Source of the DNA: Bolinopsis microptera
Taxonomy: Eukaryota; Ctenophora; Tentaculata; Lobata; Bolinopsidae
DNA length: 64,000 nucleotides
Assembly: GCF_026151205.1 (NCBI RefSeq)
Contig: NC_087075.1
Location: 15,203,628-15,267,627, forward strand
Direction of reading: 5' to 3'
The notes below the pieces were generated by a model, which did no database searches, was not told where the DNA came from, and saw only the letters and a program-made list of their open reading frames with translations. Both the position numbers and the translations under genes were made by a program. Below are positions 44,073-54,000 of this stretch, piece by piece (the stretch's first letter is position 1; each line of letters begins with the position of its first letter).

Positions 44073-44230
44073 AATGTTTCGCAGATTGGCAATTGATCGG
44101 TGTAGTTGGTGTTGTACACACTGCACTGATAATGATATCACGTTGAATGTGTAATGTAAATATAGTGTGGATATATGCGAATATATATTCTAATAACTGA
44201 TAAATAATTATACACAAACATTTGTTTCAG

Positions 44231-44325
44231 GGCCACCATCCTACTTTTGGACCTGTAAACAGTGTCAAAACGAAAACAGTTCCACGACACAAACTTGCTG
44301 TAAATGCGGGGTCCTAGACGTCTGA
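44231..44325 (+). CDS. Last exon of a gene with a RanBP2-type (NZF) zinc finger
   Basis: After a TTTGTTTCAG acceptor the phase-2 exon encodes PPSYFWTCKQCQNEN, SSTTQTCCKC, GVLDV and stop. The spacing W-x-C-x2-C-x3-N-x6-C-x2-C matches the RanBP2/NZF finger exactly; such fingers bind ubiquitin or single-stranded RNA. The finger is at the extreme C-terminus. Upstream exons were not recognised, so the parent gene is unknown. Part of the exon (AAACTTGCTGTAAATGCGGG) is repeated at 44424 past a GGTTACCA array. Confidence 0.6.
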
Positions 44326-44327
44326 TA

Positions 44328-44422
44328 GTTACCAGGTTACCAGGTAACCAGGTTACCAGGTAACCAGGTTACCAGGTAACTATGTTACCAGGTTACCAGG
44401 TTACCGGGTTACCAGGACGTTA
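44328..44422. repeat. GGTTACCA/GGTAACCA short-period array
   Basis: Octamers GTTACCAG and GTAACCAG directly follow the zinc-finger stop codon and separate two near-identical 35-bp segments. Confidence 0.9.
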
Positions 44423-44892
44423 CCAGGTCAAAAAACTTGCTGTTAATGCGGGGTCCTATAGTCGTCTAATTAATACAAGTTTACCACTTTGGATTGTTAT
44501 CTACTTATCAGTGTCCTACGCGCCGCGGGATAAGTTGAAGTTGAAATACAATTTAACCGTGTGTCTGCGTTATGTTTGTTGCAATATGCAATCTTTCTGC
44601 AAAAGTCAACACGGTGTATACTTTTTCACATACATTAGATAAACAACATTTCAAACACTTATATTTCTAATATTATATTTACAAAGTATATATTTGTTAA
44701 TTGAACACTTTTATAAAATCGAACGTTTATGAAATCTTCAAAATTTTATTGTGGATAAATTCATCATTGATCTCAATTATGTAATTTTTCTTCCAAGAAA
44801 TTCCAAAGCGGCTCAAAATTATTGTTTATAAATTACGTTATCAGTAATTAACTCAACATTGCTACTACCGTTTATATTCCCAATTCGTCAAA

Positions 44893-46014
44893 TCAACAGT
44901 TTTTAAGGTTGATATTGCAAAGGATAGCTTGACAACACATTTTACCCTGTTTTGCTGCTGATAGTTTAGAGCTTTTGCAGTAGGTTTCATAGTGGATGCA
45001 CTGTTTGGAACCTAGGCGGGAGAGGTAGGATTCAATACTATGAGGTTAAAGGTTATCAGGTTACCAGGTTACCATGTTACCAGGTTACCAGGTTACCAGG
45101 TTACCAGGTTACCAGGTTACCAGGTTACCAGGTTACCGAGTTACAAGGTTACAAGTTTACCATTTTATATACAAAAAGTATATTACCTTTTTTTAAATCA
45201 TCAGGACACCCCCTCATGTTGTAGTTAGAAGCTAAACACTCGCAGGTCATGCCCCGTAGTTGATGTCCTGAGCAGGTTGTCAGATTCTGTGGAGATTACA
45301 GCTTATTTATTAATTGAAGCTTATTTAAATAATTTGCGATAATCCATGAAGAGATCATGATGTTCGTTTAACGAATACAAACTGGACTAAATTTATTTGC
45401 GGATGTTTTGATTTGAAAAGTGATGTCTTTAACATTTTGATTTCTTATGGTTCATTGAGGCAAAGTGAATAAACCAGCTAATAAATAGTACACTGTAATA
45501 TTGAAGGATTACTTATCAAGCTTAAAATTTTATACATCATATCTGTTTTTGTTTCTCCTTTTTTTGTTTTTCTTTGTTAGTCCTGAAAGGAAAACCTGCG
45601 TGTCAGTGTGAATTGTAAAATTGTTTATAGAAACGAAATAGGAAGCTGATAAACTTTTGCAGAATGAATCATCTTGAAGGAGAATATTAATTTGACACTT
45701 ATTTAATAATTAATATTCCAATTACATTATTAATGAAGCAATATCAAATTAAGGGCGGTATCCTGAGAGTACGAAATTTGCGTCAGAAATTTAAGGGGAT
45801 AGTTCACATATAATTACATAAACCAGGTTTTGGTCATTTGAGACCCCACTCCATCACTTTAGGAATATATTGTGTTGAAATTATTGATTATTCCAAACTC
45901 TCTACCCCTTAGAATTTACTTACGTAATATGTAAATTAACTAAATAAACTCACCTGGATTAACCAGCATTAATAAAATGAGGCACAGCGTGATCAGCAGT
46001 AGGCTCCGGGACAT
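44893..46014 (-). CDS. Small secreted Ly6/uPAR (three-finger-like) protein, 86 aa
   Basis: Three exons: 46014-45954 (signal peptide, MSRSLLLITLCLILLMLVNP), 45267-45187 and 45011-44893. Donors are GTGAGT and GTAATA; acceptors are CTGCTCAG and CCCGCCTAG. Both introns are phase 1, which is typical for LU-domain genes, and the frame closes at 87 codons. The mature part has nine cysteines: TCEC, RGCP, KQC, TYC, then the hallmark MCCQAILCN and a final NC. CC-x4-CN is the Ly6/uPAR signature; the usual ten cysteines are not all present. No GPI signal is visible, so it is probably released. Function could be receptor modulation or defence; this is inferred. An alternative acceptor CTCCACAG 15 bp upstream leads to a stop, so it was not used. 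Confidence 0.68.
45057..45155. repeat. CAGGTTAC 8-bp array in the second Ly6-like intron
   Basis: About ten copies of CAGGTTAC. The same octamer forms arrays at 44328 and 46686, so the motif is spread locally. Confidence 0.9.
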
Positions 46015-46684
46015 CGTAGGAAGAAAAGGAGAAATGACTGGCGGGCAGGTGGTAAATTGGTGGTAAATTAGTGAAGTATTAAAACTATCAGAACTTTATC
46101 ACCAAGCTAATTATACAAAACAAGCAGGTGGTAAACTATTAAACTATCAGATTTAGAACCAAACTATTTATAGAACTAAGCTACTTATAGATTCAAGATT
46201 TGAGACTAAACTGCGAAAAAATAGCGATACACAAGATTCATAGGAGAATAGGGTACACTTTGTTAAGAAAACTAAAGAAATGTACAAATGTTCAAGGGAA
46301 GCAGCTTTGTAACCAATCTATTGATCTATTGTGTTCCAATGCACATCATTAAGTAAGGCCATCCTATGAGGTGTGAAAATAGCTACTCCCGATTCTAATC
46401 TAGCTGCTTAACAAGACTTGATTAGACCAGAAGAAGTTTAAATAATTCTAACGACATTTCTTAGCACATGCAAAATTTATTAAGAAATAAAGGTATATTG
46501 CCCCACGAGCACATGATTCTAGAAGTGGTCATCTTAATAAGTTCGTTCTATGCATAATGCATATGAGGTGTTATGTACTTGTCATCTCATAAGTTCATTC
46601 GATGCGGTGCGTAATATGTAGTTTTACCAGGCTATAATGTTCATAAAAATAATAGAGATTCGGCGGAATGACAGGCTGAGCGCC
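46015..46684. other. Upstream region of the Ly6-like gene
   Basis: No supported gene. Short imperfect direct repeats (GTGGTAAATTGGTGGTAAATT) occur near 46048-46070. No clear TATA motif could be tied to the start. Confidence 0.4.
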
Positions 46685-46742
46685 AGGTTACCAGGTTACC
46701 AGGTTACCAGGTTACCAGGTTACCAGGTTACCAGGTTACCAG
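46685..46742. repeat. CAGGTTAC 8-bp array flanked by GGCTGAGCGCC
   Basis: About seven octamers lie between two copies of AGGCTGAGCGCC (46674 and 46741), as if the array expanded between duplicated ends. Confidence 0.9.
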
Positions 46743-47190
46743 GCTGAGCGCCGCCCAGTAATATAGTACGTAGTTGGGCATAGTTCTGATGAACTTATAA
46801 TTGTGCAATCATCATATTAATGGTATACTGTCTGAATATTAGTGAATTTCTCTGTTGCTGTGATAATAAAGTTTTTTTTTTTTCATGTGTTTTGAATCAT
46901 TTTCATGAGATTGCAGAGATTTCGTGAAATTGTTAATGAAACTATTAACTAAACGTGTTTTGAGAAAAATGACAAGATTGTTATAAAGAATCTATGTGAT
47001 GTTTGTACTATTGCTGAACCTGCCAATTTTGCATTAATAGCTCACATAAAATTGTTAAAAGTAGTTCATTAGAGCAAAAATGAAATACACACACTACACG
47101 TAACACGTTGGGTATTGCTATTACAAAGGCCACACTCAATCAACAGATTAGGTTTGCACTTTTTCTACTTTGCAGTCTCTTTAATACGAC
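46743..47190. other. Unassigned DNA
   Basis: AT-rich, with a T9-10 tract near 46872. Nothing supported. Confidence 0.4.
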
Positions 47191-47330
47191 CTCTAATACG
47201 GCCACCATACGGCCACTATACGGCCACTATACGGCCACCATACAGCCACTATACGGCCACCATACGGCCACTATACGGTCACTATACGGTAACTATACGG
47301 CCTCTATTCGGCCTCTATTCGGCTACAGTT
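47191..47330. repeat. 11-bp tandem repeat (TACGGCCACTA)n
   Basis: About 12 units of TACGGCCACTA or TACGGCCACCA. ORFs across it are artefacts. Confidence 0.9.
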
Positions 47331-47665
47331 TACTATGAATGTATAGTAAAACAAAACAATATTTCAATTCAAAAAGAAATAATATCACTGTCAATTATAC
47401 ATAAAATTATAAACAAAATTCAATTCAATAAGCTGCATGAATTATGGAAATTAATCAACAACAATTTATCAGTGTAAGGTTTTTTAGAATAACTGTTAAA
47501 AAGCAATTACAATATATTTTGTATTTTATCAATTTTATAAACAACTTCAACTAAACGTCAGGTATTCTTAAATCTAAAAATTTTTCCACATAAAATTCTG
47601 TTCACACAAAACAAGAATATTATCACGAAAAATAGCATACTAACGATGGTAATACCAAAACATAA
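47331..47665. other. AT-rich spacer
   Basis: Nothing recognised between the two short-period arrays. Confidence 0.4.
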
Positions 47666-48112
47666 TAATTAATAACCTAGTAACCTAGTAACCTAGTAGC
47701 CTATTAACCTAGTAACCTAGTAACCTAGTAACCTAGTAACCTAGTAACCTAGTAACCTAGTAACCTAGTAGCCTAGTAACTTAGTAACCTAGTAACCTAG
47801 AAGCCTGGTAACCTAGTAACCTAGTAATCTAGTAACCTAGTAGCCTAGTAACCTAGTAACCTAGTAACCTAGTAGCCTAGTAACCTAGTAACCTAGTAAC
47901 CTAGTAACCTATTAACCTAGTAGCCTAGTAACCTAGTAACCTAGTAACATAGTAGCCTAGTAACCTAGTAACCTAGTAACCTAGTAGCCTAGTAACCTAG
48001 TAACCTAGTAACCTAGTAGCCTAGTAACCTAGTAACCTAGTAACCTAGTAGCCTAGTAACCTAGTAATCTAGTAACCTAGTAACCTAGTAACCTAGTAAC
48101 CTAGTAACGTTC
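47666..48112. repeat. 8-bp satellite (AACCTAGT)n
   Basis: About 55 octamers with GCCTAGT variants at regular spacing near 47770-48060, roughly every 32 to 40 bp, which points to a four- or five-unit higher-order repeat. It carries CTAG in each unit. Confidence 0.95.
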
Positions 48113-49139
48113 CAGTTTATTGTACATGATTGGACCATTCACCCATTACCGAACATTGAATGGTTGAAGCAGCGTTATTGTCGGTCAAGTTCAATAAATA
48201 TTAAATATAATTCAATGGATAATCCATCACCTCATATGTCTCCCATATCACAAATATTATTTTGCAAATATTACAACTATAAGCCATGGAATACCTTATA
48301 GTGTTTCCATCGTGTCAATTGAGCATTACCGACAAAAACATGGATTCAGTAAATATACATCCGGCGAATAGACCGAGTGTAAAATAAAATGGACTGACTA
48401 GACAAGTCATTCGATTTAATGATAATAAAATGATACAGTGCTAACCCTTCTCATTATAAGATATAATTGACGTTAATTATATTTACTGAACGAACTACAG
48501 TGGGTGACACTTATCATGATGGTTTCATTCAACATTAGTTTTTACAAAGTACCTATATATACTAGACGTGTTGGTAATATTCAAATCTTGATAACAAATA
48601 ATTAATATTAATATAATGTAAGTTCTGATGAAGCTGTGTTTACATAAAAATCAATAAATAATTATTCCTTTCCAATAAAGATTAAAGTATCCGTATGTAT
48701 TTATTGATTATTCAACATCCAAGCTGTTAGGAGAAAAAATGAGAATATTCTATGCGGCTAATAACTTAATAGAAAACGCCCAACCCGTCAACTTGGTGTT
48801 ACCAAGGGAAGCAATCATATAACATGTAATTTAGGAAATAGTAAATACTAATAAGAATTATATAATAGGCTATATAATTACATAATGATACAATTAATTA
48901 ATTAATAACATAACTAATGAAATATTACCATAATTTAAGAAGTAATAACATAATTAATGAAATGATAACATAATCATTGTAGTCTATCAGTTCGGCAGTC
49001 TATTAGAGATGTTTAACTAAATCAGATTGAAGATAACTGTTTTGCAGTTTTGCTGTCCGAGCGGAGCCGTAAGAAACATCATTGTGCTGGAACCTTTCTG
49101 GTGAAATAAACAACTGCAAACCTGCCAAAGAATAAAAAG
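48113..49139. other. AT-rich DNA without a supported gene
   Basis: No gene or RNA was seen. Imperfect ATTAATGAAATRATAACATAAT repeats occur at 48900-48980. Confidence 0.45.
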
Positions 49140-49141
<2 letters not shown>

Positions 49142-49176
<35 letters not shown>

Positions 49177-49187
49177 TGACCATATCA
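49142..49187. mobile_element. Left end of a G-run element (poly-G then ATGACCATAT)
   Basis: A run of about 34 G followed by ATGACCATAT. The right-hand counterpart may be 60103-60221, which ends AATATTGTCATCTTCCCCCC and has the AGTATATTAAAATATAC subterminal repeats seen in the element at 9544-10209. If so, everything between is nested inside. Only AAGTT is shared at the outer flanks, so the pairing is tentative. Confidence 0.5.
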
Positions 49188-49527
49188 CAGTGCTGGCAAG
49201 CACGACCGGTGCATTTATTGTGGGTATACTATGTACCCCCTTTACTATTATACCCCCTTTACTATTATACCCCCTTTACTATTATACCCCCTTTGGTACA
49301 CGTTACAAGCCTCTTTCGTGCACGCGAAGCGTGCACTCCGGCCGGAGGCGGCGGCCGAAGGCCGCCGCCTCCGGCAGGAGTTTTTCAGGCATTAAGACTC
49401 ATCGGAAGTCGTTCAGCAGATTTATTTTTAGTTCAAAACATTCTAATTTGATGTCAAAGATGACAGGAATAAAAAATAGTTATGTTGAGATTTTTAAGAA
49501 ATTTGCATAAAATACTCGCCAGCACTG
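49188..49527. mobile_element. Module A: short TIR element with GC hairpins, copy 1
   Basis: Starts CAGTGCTGGCAAG and ends CTCGCCAGCACTG, near-perfect 13-bp inverted ends with the CAGTG start seen in hAT elements. It holds tandem TTTACTATTATACCCCC units and two perfect GC hairpins: 49318-49336 (8-bp stem, GAA loop) and 49341-49375 (16-bp stem, GAA loop). No ORF has support. The downstream tail to 49735 (TTCGGTAAAAAACCC onward) accompanies all three copies. Confidence 0.85.
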
Positions 49528-49752
49528 TTATACGAGATTCGGTAAAAAACCCAAAATCGCCATATTCAGGTGCCTTAAAAACCATGTTAAAATCGAGTTA
49601 GAGATCTGAAATTTTTCAAGGTGTCTAGACGTTGACCAAATCGACTGCAAAAAAAGTTTCAGGTTTCAGGAACATCGGGAAGTGGGTTTTCTAGAACCCC
49701 TGTTTTACGACAGATTGTCGTGATATATACATATATATATATCAGGGATTTG

Positions 49753-50199
49753 ACCAAAACCCATAATCATGGGTAGAGTGGACCGCTGCCAGTGTCTCTC
49801 TTTCCCAAACAAAAGGAAATCGGTCGCTCGCTTTTCCCATTCATTCACGGCTTACGAATTGTAATATGTTTCGATTGATTAGGTACATCAATCAGATGCT
49901 GTAAGAATCTCTTTGGGTTGCGTTCGGGTCGATACCTAGTATTTCGGGGTAAGGGTGGTAGTTATTACTTATTGAATTAGCTGAAGTTTATTGAATCTTT
50001 ATTGCCGAGTACAGCTGCCTTTGGGTAGTTCTTCTTAATCTATTACAATTGTAAATGAATGGGAAAAGCGAGCGACCGATTTCATTCTCGGTATCATTTT
50101 GCATTTGAGAACGGTCAATCAAATTAATATCATTTCCTTTTGTTTGGGAAAGAGAGACACTGGCAGCGGTCCACTCTACACATGATTATGGGTTTTGGT
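49753..50199. mobile_element. Palindromic (fold-back) MITE, copy 2
   Basis: Inverted ends ACCAAAACCCATAATC...GATTATGGGTTTTGGT. Left arm partly deleted after CAAAAGGAAATCGGTCGC compared with the copy at 55964. It ends directly at module B. Confidence 0.9.
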
Positions 50200-51059
50200 C
50201 AAATATCATCTCTTTTTGATTATAATGTCAGGGTATTTTATAAAGTCGAAATATAAACTGATATCTTCATTAATAAGGAGGAAGTTTCAACAATTTCGAA
50301 ATTTTTCCTTTAAAAACATTTCCTTGTGTTTAGGGAAGCATATCGGTCGATCACTGACTGAATATGCCACTTAATACTCATTCAAGTTGGCATTAAATTC
50401 ATTTATAATGACATTAAACTGTCGTGGCAAAGCAGAATTTGTTGGAAATCACGAATGAGCAAAATTCTCACCTTTCGCACGTGCAAACTTTGAGCGGACG
50501 TTGCGTGCGCATCCAATATTGAATCGCCGTAAATTTTTGCATGATGGTGTTTTATATATAGCTTGATAAGCATGCAAAGTTTCAAAGTATTTCAAAAAGA
50601 ACTGTAATCACAACGGCACTCTAAAGTTGACAGAAAATGACGAAAACAGCAATTTTCAGTGATTTTAGCAATTTTCTATCAATTTGGGCGTGTCCCCACG
50701 TGTGCAACTTTTCGATTTTTAACTTTAAAACTAGCCTAATGCACAATTTATACCTATAGGAAGCAGAACTGAGCTCCACAACCCAAGGCATGGCCCAACA
50801 CCAGAGAATACTAAATCGCAAAATTGACGTTTTTATAAAATAATTCTTCAAAAAAGCACAAACTTCAATGACGAATATCTTTATGAAGGAGCAAGCTAGA
50901 AAAACTTTCCGGTAGATTTTCAGAATGCTTGAACAATTATCTAAGATAAAAATTTCCTCAGATTTTGAATACAATTACTTTTTAATGGTGTAAAATCATT
51001 TTTAAAAGTTATTACTTTGTCAAAAATCAAGTTTTAAAAACGGTTAACTTGATGACGTC
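50200..51059. repeat. Module B, copy 1 (left flank of the Copia insertion)
   Basis: About 860 bp, from CAAATATCATCTCTTTTTG to AACTTGATGACGTC. Near-identical copies are at 56470-57330 and, inverted, 58741-59595. The 117-codon antisense frame starts at a non-ATG codon and is not called. Confidence 0.9.
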
Positions 51060-54000
51060 TGTGGCAAGAGTTCACGGGTTTAGAGAAAAAGAGACAAGGA
51101 ACTGCGTTGCTCTTAGAATTGAAACAAGGGAAGATAAAGGATACAGTACGATCATTGGGGAAAGATGTCCTAATTGCAGAGGATGCAATAGCGAAGATTT
51201 TAAGTCATCTTGACAAAATCTATTTAGAGGACTCAGCTCAAACCTGTTACCGAGTTTACGGTAAGTTTGAAAAATATGTGAGACCAGAAGGGTTGTCTCT
51301 ACAGAGTTACATATCTGAGTTTGAGAAGTTGCTAGCGGATCTCAGGAGACACAAAATCACTCTTCCTGAAGCAGTCCTGGCCTACAGATTCCTTAACAGC
51401 GCTAACCTTCCGTCAGAAAAATATGATCTCGCTTTGGCAACTGTAAAGGATCTTACTTATAAAGATATGTGTGAAACGATCGGGAAAATCTTCTCCGTCC
51501 AATCGAACCTTTCCACACCGCCTGCGTCAATATCAGTGAAGGTGGAACATGAGGAATGTAACTATACATACAACTCAACCCCAAGAGGTGGACGAGGAAA
51601 CTACAGAAGGATGTCAAGAGGACGTGGGAATCATCATCATCCGTATAATCGACAAAAGAGTGCGTATACTGGATGCTATGCTTGTGGCGATAAAAACCAT
51701 ATTGCAAGATGGTGCACAAGCAAGAACAGAGCTTCTTCAAGTTCAACAGATAATGCACAGTATTTCGCACAAGATGGTGCTGAGAATGTTACGGCCATGG
51801 AAGCAGAGGGTGCATTCTTAACATTCATGGTGGTGTCTGAATCTGAAGATGTTGTTGAGATTCCTGAAGAGTGCCTGATGAGTGATACGAACCTTGGTTC
51901 TCTTGTATATGAGTCATTAGCATGTGCAGTTATTGATTCCGGATGTACAAAGACAGTTGTTGGTAGGAACTGGGTGAATCACTACAGAGAAACTCTGGAA
52001 GAAAAACAACTGAAAATGATGGTTAGTGAACCTTGCTCGACGCCTTTTAGATTTGGGGATGGACTCGAAGTCATTTCCACAGAAAAGACTATCATCCCTG
52101 GGCGAATAGGAAAGACAGATGTTCGGATAGAAGCAAACATTGTTGAGAAAGAACTGCCGTTGCTTCTCAGTAAAGCATCTTTAAAGAGAGCTGGTGCTGT
52201 GTTGGATTTCACAAATGATACAATGAGATTCAGTGGAGATTGTGTTGATTTGTTTGAAACTAAATCAAAGCACTATTGCGTTCCTCTTTGTAATAAAAGA
52301 CGCATGACCATTGGGCCGCCAGATCGAAAGACCCCACATCTGGTGATGACAATCAGCGAAGAAGGTTTGTTTGGTACTGACGAAAAGGAGATTAGGAGGA
52401 AAGTGGAAAAAATCCACAAACAATTCTCACACCCTCCTAGTGATAAACTGAAAACATTGCTGAAAACTGCAGGATTTAAGAGACCAGAATACATGAAAGC
52501 AATTGATGAGGTATCCAGCAGTTGTAAAATATGTCTGATGTACAAGAAACCCAAGTCAAGACCAGTGGTGGGTCTCCCAAGAGGAAAGGTGTTCAACGAA
52601 TGTGTTGCAATGGACCTTAAGAATGTTCCTGGCACTCCTAATGTGTATATCTTGCATATGATTGATTCGGTGACAAGATATTCAGCAGCTAGAATAATCT
52701 ACAATAAGAAGAAAGAGACAATCATCCAAGGAATTTGCTCTGGATGGATATCCATCTTTGGAAATCCAAAGAAATTCATGGCTGATAATGGTGGAGAGTT
52801 CGCCAATGAGGAGTTTACTGAGATGTGTCAAAGATTCAATGTGGATGTGCAAAATTCAGCTGCCGAGAGCCCTTGGAGCAATGGGATTGTAGAACGTCAT
52901 CATAAGATGCTGACAGAGATGATGGTAAAAACGAAGGAAGATTCAAAATGCAACTGGGAAGTTGCATTGTGTTGGGCACTAAGTGCGAAAAACTCCATGC
53001 AGATGTTTGGTGGGTTTTCTGCAAATCAGTTGACAATGGGCCGTAACCCTTCACTTCCGAATGTCATCGATGATAGACTGCCAGCTTTAGAAGAAACAGC
53101 GGTGAGTAAAACCGTGGCTGATAATGTTAATGCAATGCACAGTGCAAGGCAAGCATTTGCAAAGTGTGAAAGTAGCAACAAGATACGTAGAGCTCTGCAA
53201 AGCCAAGTTCGGACAAGCAATGATGAGTATTATAGCAACGGTGAAAAGGTGATGTACAAGAGAAAAGGATCTGCAAAATGGAGTGGGCCAGGTGTTATAC
53301 TGGGGAGAGACATTACTCATTTATATATTTTAAAGCATGGAAATCAGTATTATAAGTGCAGTGCATGTCATCTAACCAGGGATACAACAACAGGATATCC
53401 CATTACCTCAGAGTCAGTTGTTGGGCAACCTAACCCGAGTATTGTATCAAGTTCACCAAAATCCCCATTAGAGACGCAGAGAAATTTCCTAGAGGATCAA
53501 CCATCTTGCTCTATGGAAACAGCAGTTTCTGTACCGGAAACAGAAACACTGCCTCCAAGTGAGACAACAGCAACAATCAGACCTCAGCACAAATCAGGAC
53601 TTCCTAAAGCAAGAAGTCACGTGGAGTTTCTTCCAAAGTATCCAGAGGAGGATGGTGAGATCTGGCATAAAGCTTATATCCATAGCCGTGCGGGAAAATC
53701 AACTGGCAGTTACAAAAACTGTGTAAATATTCAACTTGATGGTGAGGAGAGCATCCAATGTGTGGATTGGTATGAGCTTGCTGTGAATTGGAGAGATGAC
53801 CTGTCACCAGAAACAGAAGAAGAGGTGTTGCTGTCCAGTGTGAGTATGTACGACCAAGCAGTTGTAGATGCCAAGCTAGCAGAGCTTGAGAAGTTCAAAG
53901 TAAACAAGGTTTACGTGGAAGTTGATGCAAACGAACAGTCCAATGTTGGTGTTCGTTGGGTAATTACAAAGAAAGCAGAAGGTTCTGTTAAAGCTCGTTT

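Noticed and set aside
47108-47477. ORFs over the TACGGCCACTA repeat
   Set aside because: Repeat-driven open frames without splice or homology support.
49142-49175. Poly-G tracts as assembly artefacts
   Set aside because: At 2196 and 9544 the G run is matched by a C run at the far end with related inner sequence, so at least those are true element termini; lengths may still be inaccurate.
49140-49510. Arg/Pro-rich ORFs over the GC hairpins of module A
   Set aside because: Frames arise from poly-G and GC palindromes inside a short TIR element; no start context or conservation beyond DNA identity.
50621-50974. 117-codon ORF in module B, also found at 58821-59174
   Set aside because: It starts at TTG, not ATG, the start codon is lost in the third copy, and the protein has no recognisable domain. 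Preservation reflects recent duplication.
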